Shown: in pieces, positions 8,433 to 16,309 of the stretch
Numbering within the stretch: the stretch's first letter is position 1
Layout: every line of letters begins with the position of its first letter
Source: Deltaproteobacteria bacterium
GTDB lineage: Bacteria > Desulfobacterota > Desulfobaccia > Desulfobaccales > 0-14-0-80-60-11
Assembly (NCBI GenBank): GCA_021813445.1
Contig: JAKAKP010000146.1
Coordinates: 1 to 60,466 of the forward strand
Direction: 5' to 3'
Length of the DNA: 60,466 nucleotides
Translations under genes and position numbers: made by a program
The notes under the pieces: generated by a model
Seen by the model: only the letters and a program-made list of their open reading frames with translations
Databases searched by the model: none
Told to the model about the DNA's origin: nothing

Positions 8433-8779
8433 TGCCCGAAAGTCTTGCTCCAGATACGCCGCCCCCCGAATTGCTGGCCCGCATTCAAGAATTCTTCCGG
8501 GAAATGGACCTGTTTGAGAAGCCATTAACCCTCACCTGCCAGGGCCAGAAGTACCTGGCCTCCTGCGACGCCCGCAGCTTCGCCGTCTACCGGCTGAGCC
8601 CCCACGGCCATCTTCCTCCCGGCAAACCGGGTTGGCCCGTGTGCCTGGTCACCGCGGAGATGGCCGTGGATGAAACCAGCCCCCCCGGCCTCGAAGAAGA
8701 TGAATTCGCCAGCGGCCTCACCCTCCAGGATTGGCTCGCCTTAATCAAACAGACCTTTGGGAAGAAAAGTGGCCAGTGA
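8432..8779 (+). CDS. Small hypothetical protein coupled to the PfkB kinase
   Basis: A 115-residue soluble acidic protein without a family I recognise. Visible features are an N-terminal helix (ELLARIQEFFREMDLFE), a beta-rich middle (LTLTCQGQKYLASCDARSFAVYRLS) and a closing helix (LQDWLALIKQTFG). Two consecutive ATGs (8429 and 8432) overlap the kinase stop; the second gives better spacing to GGAGG. Tight coupling suggests a role linked to the kinase, which is inference. Confidence 0.65.
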   Translation: MPESLAPDTPPPELLARIQEFFREMDLFEKPLTLTCQGQKYLASCDARSFAVYRLSPHGHLPPGKPGWPVCLVTAEMAVDETSPPGLEEDEFASGLTLQDWLALIKQTFGKKSGQ

Positions 8780-8849
8780 TCAGTGGTCAGAGGTCAGTAG
8801 TGGCAGCAAAATATTTTTTTTATACCAAGTACGATCAAAAAGTAACATG

Positions 8850-8915
8850 GTCATTCTATCTATGCGCAGCGAAGAATCCAGATTCTTCACGCCGCTTCAC
8901 TCCGTTCAGAATGAC
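8850..8915. repeat. REP-like palindrome (GTCATTCT ... AGAATGAC family)
   Basis: The element starts with GTCATTCT (8850-8857), ends with AGAATGAC (8908-8915) and has an inner GAAGAATC/GATTCTTC pair. The same word set occurs at 13967-14054 and in part at 55598-55636. It sits between the convergent PfkB operon and the KimA-like genes. Confidence 0.7.
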
Positions 8916-8955
8916 AAATACAGAACTTGAATAAAACTGGCCACTGACCACTTCT

Positions 8956-10851
8956 TTACCCTGCCCCTCCCCCTGCCTCTTTCTTTATTCCCTCCCGATG
9001 CGCTTCCGGCCCGGGTGGAGGCTCGGTATAGCTCATGATGAACTGGAAGTGGGGAAAGAGCCGGGGCAGGCGCATCATGTTGAAGACCATCACCCCGATG
9101 GACAAGCGGTCCAGCCAGGAGGACATGGGCCAGCCCAGGTGCACGGTGATCTTGTGATCGGCAAGTTCGTATTCCACCACCCTGAGCAGGCCCACCAGAC
9201 GGTGATAAAGGCTCAGCTTGAGCAGCGGAATCCGGAAGTGGTTGGGGGCCAGTTTAGGGGGAATGCCGGCCCGGGGGGAGTAAAAGGTGATATACGCAAC
9301 GTTGTCTTCCGCGGCGTGCATGGCGGCTTCATAAGAACGCCGGAAAACCAGATGCAGGTCCGGGGCCGAGGTTTGGGCCAGATAAAGGATGATCTGCATT
9401 TCATGGTCGCCCTTTTCGATCTCCTTCTTCTCCGGGGCCCGTTTCTGGGCCAGCAAAAACCCGCCAAGTAGCACCAGGCCGGTGACCGTGGCCCACAGGA
9501 GGGTGCCATGGGGTTTTTTCAGGGCCAGGAAGATGAAGCAGCTGACGAAGATGATCCACATGATCAGGGTCACCAGCCGGCTGGTGTAGAAGTGGATCAC
9601 CTCCTTGGTGCCCATGAAGTAACGGTAAATGATGAGGGAGCCCATGTTGATGCAGAAACTGGCGATCAGCCCCAGGGCGTACATATCCGCCAGGGTTTCC
9701 TGGCGTCCGGCGGTGATGAGGATGATGATGGAGAAAAAGGTGGCGTTGGCCAGGTGGATGCGGTAGAGGGACTGGCGCCGGTTGGTGACGGTGATCCAGA
9801 GAAAACCGTAACGGTGGGCCACCCGTTCGATGAGCTCACTGGAGGCCACAAACGCAGTGTTCACCGCCATGATCAAGGTAAAGCTGGCCAGGGCCGCCAC
9901 CGCCACCCCGAAGGGCAGGCCATTCACCATGGAGGCGTAATGGGTGATCAGGTCGCCCTCATGCTTATGGAAATCAATGGGTGCGGATAAAGCCAGGGCC
10001 GCGACGATGGGGGTCACCAGGCCCACGGTGCAGGCCAGGAAGATGTAAGACTTGCCGATTTCCCGCCAGGAACGCACCAGCCCCGCCGTCTGCAACACCG
10101 ATTCCACCCCGGAGTAGGCCAGGATACAAAACGCAATGTTGGCGATGAACAATTGGTAGTCACGGAATAAGGAGTCAAAACTGAACCTGGCCGCGGTCTC
10201 ATGACCTGCGGTTTTTAACCGGGCAAAAGCCGCGGCGTCCAGGTTCATCACGCCGGAGACGATGAGGGTCACAAAAATCAGGGTGGCGGCCATGAAGATG
10301 GTGAAGGTGACCCGGGCGTTCTCCTTAATCCCCAGGATATTGAGGCCCGCCACGGCCCAGATGGCCCCCAAGACCAGAGCCATAATGACATGGTGGGGCA
10401 GCTGGAAAAAGGAAGTGGCGTTGAGCACCGCACTCACCGCCGAAATGCAGGCGGTGAGGATATAGTCCACCATGATGGAGGCCACGGCCACAAAGGAGAC
10501 CAGGGGCCCCAGCACCAGGTAGGAAAAGGAATAGACCCCGCCGCCGATGAGGCCGTGGTGCTCCAGGATCTCGCCGATCTCCACCAGCCGGGTGGTCATG
10601 TAATGGATAAAAACCGCGGTAAAGGCGATGAAGAAAATGGCGCTGGCGCCGATGAAACGATGGGCCTCGGCTGGGGCGTAAAAGACCGAGGTGAGTTCGT
10701 CCATCAGGGTGATGACCGCCACCGACAGCCAGGTGAGCCACCAACGGCCGTTTTGGTAGTACGACAGCCGCCCGGGTTTGCGCAGCAGAAAATAGAACAT
10801 CGCTGCCAACCCCAGGTTAATGGCGATGAGAATGGCGATCTTCGGACTCAA
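8956..10851 (-). CDS. KimA-like APC-superfamily transporter, copy 2 (probable K+ importer)
   Basis: A 631-residue inner-membrane protein with about 12 helices and a C-terminal cytosolic domain of about 150 residues. It is a close paralogue of the gene at 10974 throughout its length. Motifs match the KimA (YdaO) pattern as I remember it: MDELTSVFY (Asp and Tyr seven apart), IMVDYILTACIS (Asp, Thr, Ser four apart), YSGVESVLQTAG, and the C-terminal WPMSSWLDRLSIGVMVFN. In Bacillus subtilis KimA these membrane positions line the potassium site. Potassium uptake is inferred from that and from the c-di-AMP riboswitch ahead of the pair. It lies 122 bp downstream of the first copy. The tail after residue 605 (EAHREGIKKEAGG) is low complexity. 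Confidence 0.85.
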   Translation of the reverse strand: MSPKIAILIAINLGLAAMFYFLLRKPGRLSYYQNGRWWLTWLSVAVITLMDELTSVFYAPAEAHRFIGASAIFFIAFTAVFIHYMTTRLVEIGEILEHHGLIGGGVYSFSYLVLGPLVSFVAVASIMVDYILTACISAVSAVLNATSFFQLPHHVIMALVLGAIWAVAGLNILGIKENARVTFTIFMAATLIFVTLIVSGVMNLDAAAFARLKTAGHETAARFSFDSLFRDYQLFIANIAFCILAYSGVESVLQTAGLVRSWREIGKSYIFLACTVGLVTPIVAALALSAPIDFHKHEGDLITHYASMVNGLPFGVAVAALASFTLIMAVNTAFVASSELIERVAHRYGFLWITVTNRRQSLYRIHLANATFFSIIILITAGRQETLADMYALGLIASFCINMGSLIIYRYFMGTKEVIHFYTSRLVTLIMWIIFVSCFIFLALKKPHGTLLWATVTGLVLLGGFLLAQKRAPEKKEIEKGDHEMQIILYLAQTSAPDLHLVFRRSYEAAMHAAEDNVAYITFYSPRAGIPPKLAPNHFRIPLLKLSLYHRLVGLLRVVEYELADHKITVHLGWPMSSWLDRLSIGVMVFNMMRLPRLFPHFQFIMSYTEPPPGPEAHREGIKKEAGGGAG

Positions 10852-10973
10852 ATCGGACCCCAGGAAGAAGAACGTGGCTCTCCCGCCAACATCCAGGCGG
10901 CAGGCAGCGACGGCCCTAAGATAATATCATGCTTGGGGTGGGGGTCAATTATTAAGTGCCGGGGCTTTCCCTC

Positions 10974-12839
10974 TCATTCCTGGCCGCTGGCTGCGGGCGG
11001 GGCTGCCATCTGCCGTCTTTTGGTATAGTGGATATCAAACTCAAACTGGGGGAAAACCCGGGGCAGGCGCATGAGGTTGAAGACCATGACGCCGATGGAG
11101 AAGCGGTCCAGCCAGGAAGACAAAGGCCAGCCGAAGTGGACGCTGACTTCCCGGTCGGGAAATTCATACTCCACTACCCGCAGCAGACTCACCATGCGGT
11201 GATAGAGGCTGATCTTGGTTAAAGGGAAGCGGAAATGGTTGGGGGCCACCTTGGGGGGGATGCCGGCCCGGGGGGAATAAAAGGTGATATAGGCCACATT
11301 GTCTTTATGGAAACCGTGCTCCGGCTCCTCGGAGCGGCGGAACATCAGGTGCAGGTCCGGCGCGGCAGATTCGGCTAAAAAGAGGATCATCTCCATCTCG
11401 GTGTCGGCCTTTTCGATCTCCTTCTTCTCCGGGGCCCGCTTCCGGGCCACCCATACCCCTCCCAGCAGCACGATGGTGGTGACCGAGGCCCACATGATGG
11501 TGGCGTAATGCTTGTCGTAGGCCAAAAAGCAAAAGCAGCTCACCAGCAGCACCCAAAGGACCAGGGTACCCAGGCGGCTGGTGAAATACTTGACGTCCTT
11601 GGTGCCCATGAAATAGCGGTAGAGGATCAGGGAGCCCACATTAATGCAGAAGCTGGCGATCAGCCCCAGGGCGTACATATCCGCCAGCAGCGATTGGCTG
11701 CCGGAAGTGATGAGAATGATGCAGGAGAAAAAGAAGGCGCTCAGAAGGTGGATACGGTACAGGGATTGCCTGCGGTTGGTGACGATGATCCAGTGGAAGC
11801 CGTAGCGGTGGGCCACCCGCTCCATCAGTTCGCTGGAGGCCACGAACGCGGTGTTCACCGCCATAATCAGGGTAAAGCTGGCCAGGGCCGCCACCGCCAC
11901 GCCGAAGCCCACGCCGTTGAGCATGGTGGCGTAATGGGTGACCAGATCCCCTTCATGGGCATGGAAATCGATGGGCGCGGCTAAGACCAGCACGGACACC
12001 AGGGGGGTCATCAATCCTACCGTCAGGGCCAGGAAGATGTAAGCCTTGCGGATTTCCTGCCAACTGCGGACCAAACCCGCGGTCTGGAGCACCGATTCCA
12101 CCCCGGAGTAGGCCAGGATGCAGAAGGCGATGTTGGAAATGAGATTGCCATAGTCCTTGCTCCAGCTGCCGGTCAATAATTTGTGACCGGTGTCCCTGAA
12201 AGCCAGATGGATCTCTCCCAGGGAGCGGGCATCCAGGTTGAGAGCCCCGGAGACGATGAGGTTCAGCATGACGACGGCCGCGGCAATAAAGATCAGAAAG
12301 GTGAAACGGGCGTTTTCCCGGATGCCCAGGATGTTCAGGCCGGCCACGGCCCAGATAATTGCCAGGACCGCCACCATCGCCGCGGCCCCGGAGATGGGAT
12401 AAAACGAGGTGGCATTAGCCACCGCACTCACCGCGGAGATGCAGGCGGTGAGGATATAGTCCACCATGATGGAGGAGACCGCGATAAAGGAGACCGTGGG
12501 GCCCAGCACCAGGTAGGAGAAGGAATAGACCCCGCCGCCGATGAGGCCGTGCTGCTCCAGAATCTCGGCGATCTCCGTGAGGCGGGTGCTTAGGAAACGG
12601 ATGAGCAGGCTGGTGATGGCGATGAAGACCATGGCGCTGAGGCCGATAAAACGGTGGGCTTCCGCGGGGACGTAAAAGATGGAAGTGAATTCGTCCATCA
12701 GGGTGATGATGGCCACCGCCAGATAGGTGAGCCAGACCCGCCCTTGATGGTGGTAGGTGAGCAGCCCCTTTTGCCGGAGCAGCTTAATGAACAGGAAGAT
12801 CAAGCCCGCATTCAGAGCTATTAAGGTAATGGTCTTCAT
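10974..12839 (-). CDS. KimA-like APC-superfamily transporter, copy 1 (probable K+ importer)
   Basis: A 621-residue polytopic membrane protein, first gene behind the riboswitch. Asp49/Tyr56 in MDEFTSIFY, Asp127/Thr131/Ser135 in VDYILTACIS and the YSGVES motif near 245 match the spacing of potassium-site residues recalled for Bacillus subtilis KimA. The last 150 residues form a soluble domain with VAYITFYSPRAGIPPK and WPLSSWLDRFSIGVMVFN, as in KimA. The role is most likely high-affinity potassium import; an amino-acid substrate (APC superfamily) is the alternative. The start at 12839 has no clear ribosome binding site, and the 5' leader is long, consistent with control by the upstream c-di-AMP riboswitch. 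Confidence 0.87.
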   Translation of the reverse strand: MKTITLIALNAGLIFLFIKLLRQKGLLTYHHQGRVWLTYLAVAIITLMDEFTSIFYVPAEAHRFIGLSAMVFIAITSLLIRFLSTRLTEIAEILEQHGLIGGGVYSFSYLVLGPTVSFIAVSSIMVDYILTACISAVSAVANATSFYPISGAAAMVAVLAIIWAVAGLNILGIRENARFTFLIFIAAAVVMLNLIVSGALNLDARSLGEIHLAFRDTGHKLLTGSWSKDYGNLISNIAFCILAYSGVESVLQTAGLVRSWQEIRKAYIFLALTVGLMTPLVSVLVLAAPIDFHAHEGDLVTHYATMLNGVGFGVAVAALASFTLIMAVNTAFVASSELMERVAHRYGFHWIIVTNRRQSLYRIHLLSAFFFSCIILITSGSQSLLADMYALGLIASFCINVGSLILYRYFMGTKDVKYFTSRLGTLVLWVLLVSCFCFLAYDKHYATIMWASVTTIVLLGGVWVARKRAPEKKEIEKADTEMEMILFLAESAAPDLHLMFRRSEEPEHGFHKDNVAYITFYSPRAGIPPKVAPNHFRFPLTKISLYHRMVSLLRVVEYEFPDREVSVHFGWPLSSWLDRFSIGVMVFNLMRLPRVFPQFEFDIHYTKRRQMAAPPAASGQE

Positions 12840-13074
12840 TTAGTTTGGGTTTTCGTATGCGGTGTTTGTATTGATATTCATGATCATCGGCAGCAGCCAG
12901 CCCAGGCGCGCAATTTAGAGGTGGCAAGGCCAAAAAACCTGGTAAGGCCTCGATAACTTTGTCCGGCTGATAATGGGGGTATCAGGGGGAATGCGTACCC
13001 CGGCAGGGGCGACGCTTTTGGGATAATAGCCGATGGGTGCAAAGCGCTTGCCGCGGGCGAAGCAAAACCTGCCA
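12840..13074 (-). other. Leader between riboswitch and KimA-like gene (expression platform region)
   Basis: Read on the minus strand, this 235-nt leader contains several hairpins: CTGATA and TATCAG enclosing a C run, GGGGTA with TACCCC, and a segment with a six-T run (GGTTTTTTGGCC, about 12930-12941). I cannot identify a clean intrinsic terminator, so whether control is by termination or at translation is open. Confidence 0.45.
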
Positions 13075-13210
13075 TATCCTCCTCCTGCCTGCGGGGTTAG
13101 CTGCCGGGCTCGGGCAGGAGGTGGCATTGCCCTACCGCATCTCGCGGATTCGCCCCAGGAAATTGGGTCCCCCGCTCCTCCGGCTTGGGGCCGGAGAATT
13201 CGGCGTTTGG
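13075..13210 (-). promoter_or_regulatory. Cyclic di-AMP riboswitch (ydaO/yuaA class)
   Basis: On the minus strand the conserved blocks of the ydaO/yuaA aptamer appear in order: CGCCGAA (about 13199-13205), a 7-bp hairpin CTCCGGC/GCCGGAG, GCGGGGGACCCAATTT followed by TGGGGCGAATC (13147-13175), and after a variable arm CCCGAGCCCGGCAGCTAACC then CGCAGGC (13087-13114). This class senses c-di-AMP and usually shuts off potassium and osmolyte uptake or wall genes when c-di-AMP is high. It lies directly ahead of two KimA-like transporter genes, the classic target. Boundaries are approximate. Confidence 0.93.
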
Positions 13211-13370
13211 CTCTAACTTATCAAGCCAAATGTACTTTTTACTCTTTTTGGCAGGGATGTCAACAGGAAAGAATGCCCCTGAAGCGCCACCGCCTTGACT
13301 TTGATATTTTTTTCACATGAGGTAAGGGGCACCAGAATTCCTGCATTTAATGCGCCCAGAGTCAGAGCCC

Positions 13371-13721
13371 ATGGATACCACGCCGGGGATGTATGCCGAT
13401 CTCCCTTATATCACCCTGTACTGGCTGTCCGGATTTGGCGACCCCAAGTATGAGATCTGGGAATCCAAGAAGGCCAGTATCGTCTCCACCCCGGAATCGT
13501 TAAGTTTTAGCGCTTATCTGGCCTTTCCGCTAGAGGAAGCGGACGAATGCCGGATAACCATCCGCCGGCACGAAGGGGGCCTGGCCTTTGCCACCGACTG
13601 GTTCCCCGACGAGGAGTTTGAACTTCAGAGTTTTTCTTCCCTCACCGACGGCTCCGTCATCCTGCAGAGCAGATACCTGCGGGAAGTATTCTTCATCCAT
13701 CTGCGGCCCCAGTATGAATAA
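13371..13721 (+). CDS. Small hypothetical protein
   Basis: A soluble 116-residue acidic protein, not recognised. It is rich in aromatic residues and beta-prone segments (YITLYWLSGFGDPKYEIWE, CRITIRRHEGGLAFATDWF, LREVFFIHLRPQYE), resembling small single-domain beta proteins. The ATG at 13371 is preferred; another in-frame ATG lies at 13350. Neither has a strong ribosome binding site. Composition and the sensible amino-acid pattern support a real gene. It is divergent from the riboswitch-controlled operon. Confidence 0.6.
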   Translation: MDTTPGMYADLPYITLYWLSGFGDPKYEIWESKKASIVSTPESLSFSAYLAFPLEEADECRITIRRHEGGLAFATDWFPDEEFELQSFSSLTDGSVILQSRYLREVFFIHLRPQYE

Positions 13722-13755
13722 GGGCCGCGCCCCGGCAACCTGAGCCGATACCAAA

Positions 13756-13940
13756 TCGCAGTCTAACGGCAATTTTTCTGTAGGGGCGGACCCAGGTGTC
13801 CGCCCCAGCGCCCGCAAATACGGCGGCGCTTTAATTCTATGATCACCTTGATTGTTGGGGGCCGGAGGCTGGTGTTCTTGCGAGCGTCCAGGGGGCACAC
13901 ACGGGTGCCCACCTACAACATCCGCGCCGTTTGATTGCAA
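13756..13940. mobile_element. MITE-like element, copy A (185 bp)
   Basis: The 185-bp unit aligns without any gap to 15976-16160, with about 81 percent identity counted by hand. Its ends form terminal inverted repeats: 5' CGCAGTCTAACGGC and, reading inward from the 3' end, TTGCAATCAAACGGC. Inside are two hairpins, GGGGCGGACCCAGGTGTCCG (from about 13783) and GGGGGCACACACGGGTGCCC (13891-13910). It has no coding capacity. I see no clear target duplication. Confidence 0.75.
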
Positions 13941-13966
13941 CCCGCTATGAGAAAGTCCACCAGTTT

Positions 13967-14054
13967 GTCATTCTGAGGGAGCGCAGCGACCGAAGAATCT
14001 CAAGCATACCAAGCAAAAACGAGATTCTCGCCGCGGCGTTGCGTTCAGAATGAC
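13967..14054. repeat. REP-like palindrome (GTCATTCT ... AGAATGAC family)
   Basis: The left end GTCATTCTGAGGGAGCGCAG and the right end CGTTCAGAATGAC are inverted copies, with inner GAGATTCTCG words. Same family as 8850-8915 and 55598-55636. Together with the MITE copy it fills the 419-bp gap between the small hypothetical gene and the convergent YcaO-TPR gene; nothing else is seen there. Confidence 0.7.
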
Positions 14055-14140
14055 AGAAAGAAGGCCGCAGGGGCGAATCCGATGTCCGCCCCTGGGGAAA
14101 AATATGCCCTTGCTGCTCCAGGGGGTCTACCCGCAAAGCC

Positions 14141-15862
14141 TCAGCTTTCCAACTCCTCCAGGGCCTTCCTCGCAAAATCCAGGGAGGGGTCCAGTTCCAG
14201 GGCCTGGCGCAGGACGAACGCGGCTTCCTGGCGGTGGCCCAGGCGGGAGAGGTTGATCCCCAGGTTGGCGTAGTCGATGGCGGAGCCGTGGTCGATCTCG
14301 ATGGCCTTCTCGAAGCAGGCCACGGCCTGCTGGTATTGCTCCAGCTTGAAATGGCAGAAGCCCAGGAGGTGGTAGGCTTCATACAGGGCGGGGTCCAGTT
14401 TCAGCGCGGCTTGGAACGCGGTCACGGCCGCGGGGTAGTCCTCCTGGTCTTTGTAGCAGGACCCCAGGTGTACGTAGATACTGGGAACTTCGTGGGCCGG
14501 GGGCTTGAGGTCCAGGGTTTTTTGAAAGTGGAACAGAGCCGGGGTCGCGTCCCCCAGGTTTGCCAGGGTCAGCCCCTGGAAGAAGTTCACTTCGAAGCGC
14601 TCCGGAAAGGCGGCAGCGAGTTTTTCCAAGGCATCCAATGCCTCCAGGGGCGGGGCATAGAGCGCTGCCACCTTGGCCAGATGGAAGATGACGTTGGTAT
14701 TGCGGGTGCGGTCCAGAAAGTGGGTGCCGGGGATGAGGACATAGACCGCGGGAATGCCGATTTGAGGGTGGGTCACATCCACCACCAAGACGTCCAGGTC
14801 CAGCCGCTTTAACGCGGCCACGCACCCCTGAATTTCTTCCTTCAGGTTGGGATGGACCAGCTTCGGCAAGCTGGATAAAGGCACTGCCGGTCCCGGGGCC
14901 ATCAGGTAGGCCGCGGCCTCCAGGGTCTCATATTTGGGGAGGGTGGGCCGGTAGCTGGTGCGGCGGTGGAAGTCCCCGGCCAGTTGGGCCACCTCGGTCA
15001 AGGCCCGGATCAGGGATTTTTCCGGATCGGTGGTGGTGCCGGCGGCAAAGACGATCTCGCTTGCCGCCGGAAAGGTGGCCGGATCGTAGGCCAGGGCCGC
15101 GACCGTGGGGATGCCGGTATCCAGGGAAAAATCCCGGAGCCACACCTGGATGCCGTTTTTCTGAAATTTGGCCAAAAGTTCCCGGGCCGCGGGGTCCTGG
15201 ACCGAGTCCGGGTCGATGCGCGGCGTGGCCCGGCGTTCATGGCTGATGACCGTGCCCACGTGGCGCTCCACCACTTCGCACAGGGCCTGGAGAATCGCCT
15301 CCTCCAGGCAGTTGCCCGCGGCCGGGCCGTTGTATTCCTCGATGAGATAGAACCAATGGAAGGGCAGATACACTCCCTGGCCGGTGGTCAGGTTGGTGGC
15401 CGGAACAAAGAACAGGGGCCAATCCTGATAGATTTGCCCGGCTGCGGCCAGATCGGTGGCGGAGTCGAAGAGGGAGCGGGCCAGGTAGGAGAAGTTCAAA
15501 GCCTGGCCGTTCAGCTGCCGGGGCCGGGCGTATTCCAAGGGGCCTTCCTCCAGGTAGGAAAAGAAGCTGAAGCGCTCCACCAGCTCCATCAGGGCGCTGG
15601 CTTCGGATTGCACCGGGGTGGCGCCTTTGCCCATCTGCTTTTGGGTGGGAACCACCCGCCTGGCGTCCACGCCCAGGAGGCTGATGAAGACCGGGATATC
15701 CAGGCGGCCGGAGTCGATGCGCAGGGTCTCTTTAAGAATTTCCAAATCCAGCCGGCCCAGGCGCTCCCGCACCCGCTGGATGGTCTGCTCCGGGGTCAGG
15801 ACCTTGTCCTGATCGTAAGTATAGTGTTTGAAGGCGTCAGCAAGTTTGAGGGTGGGCAACAT
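14141..15862 (-). CDS. YcaO-domain protein with C-terminal TPR repeats
   Basis: Residues about 60-400 form a YcaO domain, an ATP-dependent enzyme fold that activates amide carbonyls with phosphate from ATP. The ATP/Mg-binding segments are visible as VQSEASALMELVERFS near 83-98 and GNCLEEAILQALCEVVERH near 184-202. From about 415 there are four tetratricopeptide repeats (for example YYEAYHLLGFCHFKLEQ-like, AIDYANLGINLSRLGH). The architecture resembles the stand-alone Escherichia coli YcaO, linked to ribosomal protein S12 methylthiolation, and differs from azoline-peptide cyclases, which sit beside precursor peptides; none is seen here. The start follows an AGGAGACG site. The gene is bracketed by two copies of a MITE-like element. 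Confidence 0.87.
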   Translation of the reverse strand: MLPTLKLADAFKHYTYDQDKVLTPEQTIQRVRERLGRLDLEILKETLRIDSGRLDIPVFISLLGVDARRVVPTQKQMGKGATPVQSEASALMELVERFSFFSYLEEGPLEYARPRQLNGQALNFSYLARSLFDSATDLAAAGQIYQDWPLFFVPATNLTTGQGVYLPFHWFYLIEEYNGPAAGNCLEEAILQALCEVVERHVGTVISHERRATPRIDPDSVQDPAARELLAKFQKNGIQVWLRDFSLDTGIPTVAALAYDPATFPAASEIVFAAGTTTDPEKSLIRALTEVAQLAGDFHRRTSYRPTLPKYETLEAAAYLMAPGPAVPLSSLPKLVHPNLKEEIQGCVAALKRLDLDVLVVDVTHPQIGIPAVYVLIPGTHFLDRTRNTNVIFHLAKVAALYAPPLEALDALEKLAAAFPERFEVNFFQGLTLANLGDATPALFHFQKTLDLKPPAHEVPSIYVHLGSCYKDQEDYPAAVTAFQAALKLDPALYEAYHLLGFCHFKLEQYQQAVACFEKAIEIDHGSAIDYANLGINLSRLGHRQEAAFVLRQALELDPSLDFARKALEELES

Positions 15863-15975
15863 CGGTTCTCGTCTCCTGGAACTGCGCAGTTTGCATGCAG
15901 GGAGACTCTATCACAATTCTGCTGATGGGGGAAATATAGGGAAGGAATTTTGTGCAGGTAAATTATTTTACCAAT

Positions 15976-16160
15976 TTGCAATCTAACGGCAATTTTTCCG
16001 TAGGGGCGGACCCAGGTGTCCGCCCGAGCGTCCGCAAATGCCGGGGCGTCTTAGTTCTATGGTCACCTTGATTTTTGGTGATCGGAGTATGGCGTTTTTT
16101 TCAGCGCCTGGGGGGCACACACGGGTGCCCCCCTACGAAACTACCGTCGTTTGACTGCAA
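15976..16160. mobile_element. MITE-like element, copy B (185 bp)
   Basis: Gap-free direct copy of 13756-13940, offset by exactly 2220 bp. Ends TTGCAATCTAACGGC and the reverse complement TTGCAGTCAAACGACG form a 13-bp near-perfect inverted repeat. The two copies enclose the YcaO-TPR gene. The rest of the 447-bp gap between the YcaO gene and the ICMT-like gene holds a C-rich/G-rich repeat (next entry) and about 80 bp without visible features. Confidence 0.75.
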
Positions 16161-16180
16161 CTTGAGTTAAATCTTCGTTT

Positions 16181-16229
16181 TCCCAAGGGGGACTTTACCC
16201 CCCCTTTGAAAAAGGGCCGGGGGGATTTT
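16181..16229. repeat. CCCCCTTTGAAAAAGGG-type palindromic repeat
   Basis: The segment TCCCAAGGGGGACTTTACCC followed by CCCCTTTGAAAAAGGG and GGGGGGATTTT belongs to a family also present near 20474-20560, 25702-25782 and 31362-31452. Confidence 0.7.
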
Positions 16230-16309
16230 GATGCGCCCCGACAGTAAGACAGTATGGTTAACGAAGGTTTTGCTGGGCAGGATCTGGAAGCACCGCCCAC
16301 TGGCAATTA

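Noticed and set aside
13055-13220. 6S RNA or 4.5S RNA in the gap upstream of the KimA-like genes
   Set aside because: The minus-strand blocks fit the c-di-AMP riboswitch in order; 6S and SRP RNA motifs are not met.
14141-15862. YcaO gene as part of an azoline-peptide (RiPP) cluster
   Set aside because: No precursor peptide, cyclodehydratase partner, dehydrogenase or exporter is adjacent; the TPR architecture fits the stand-alone type.
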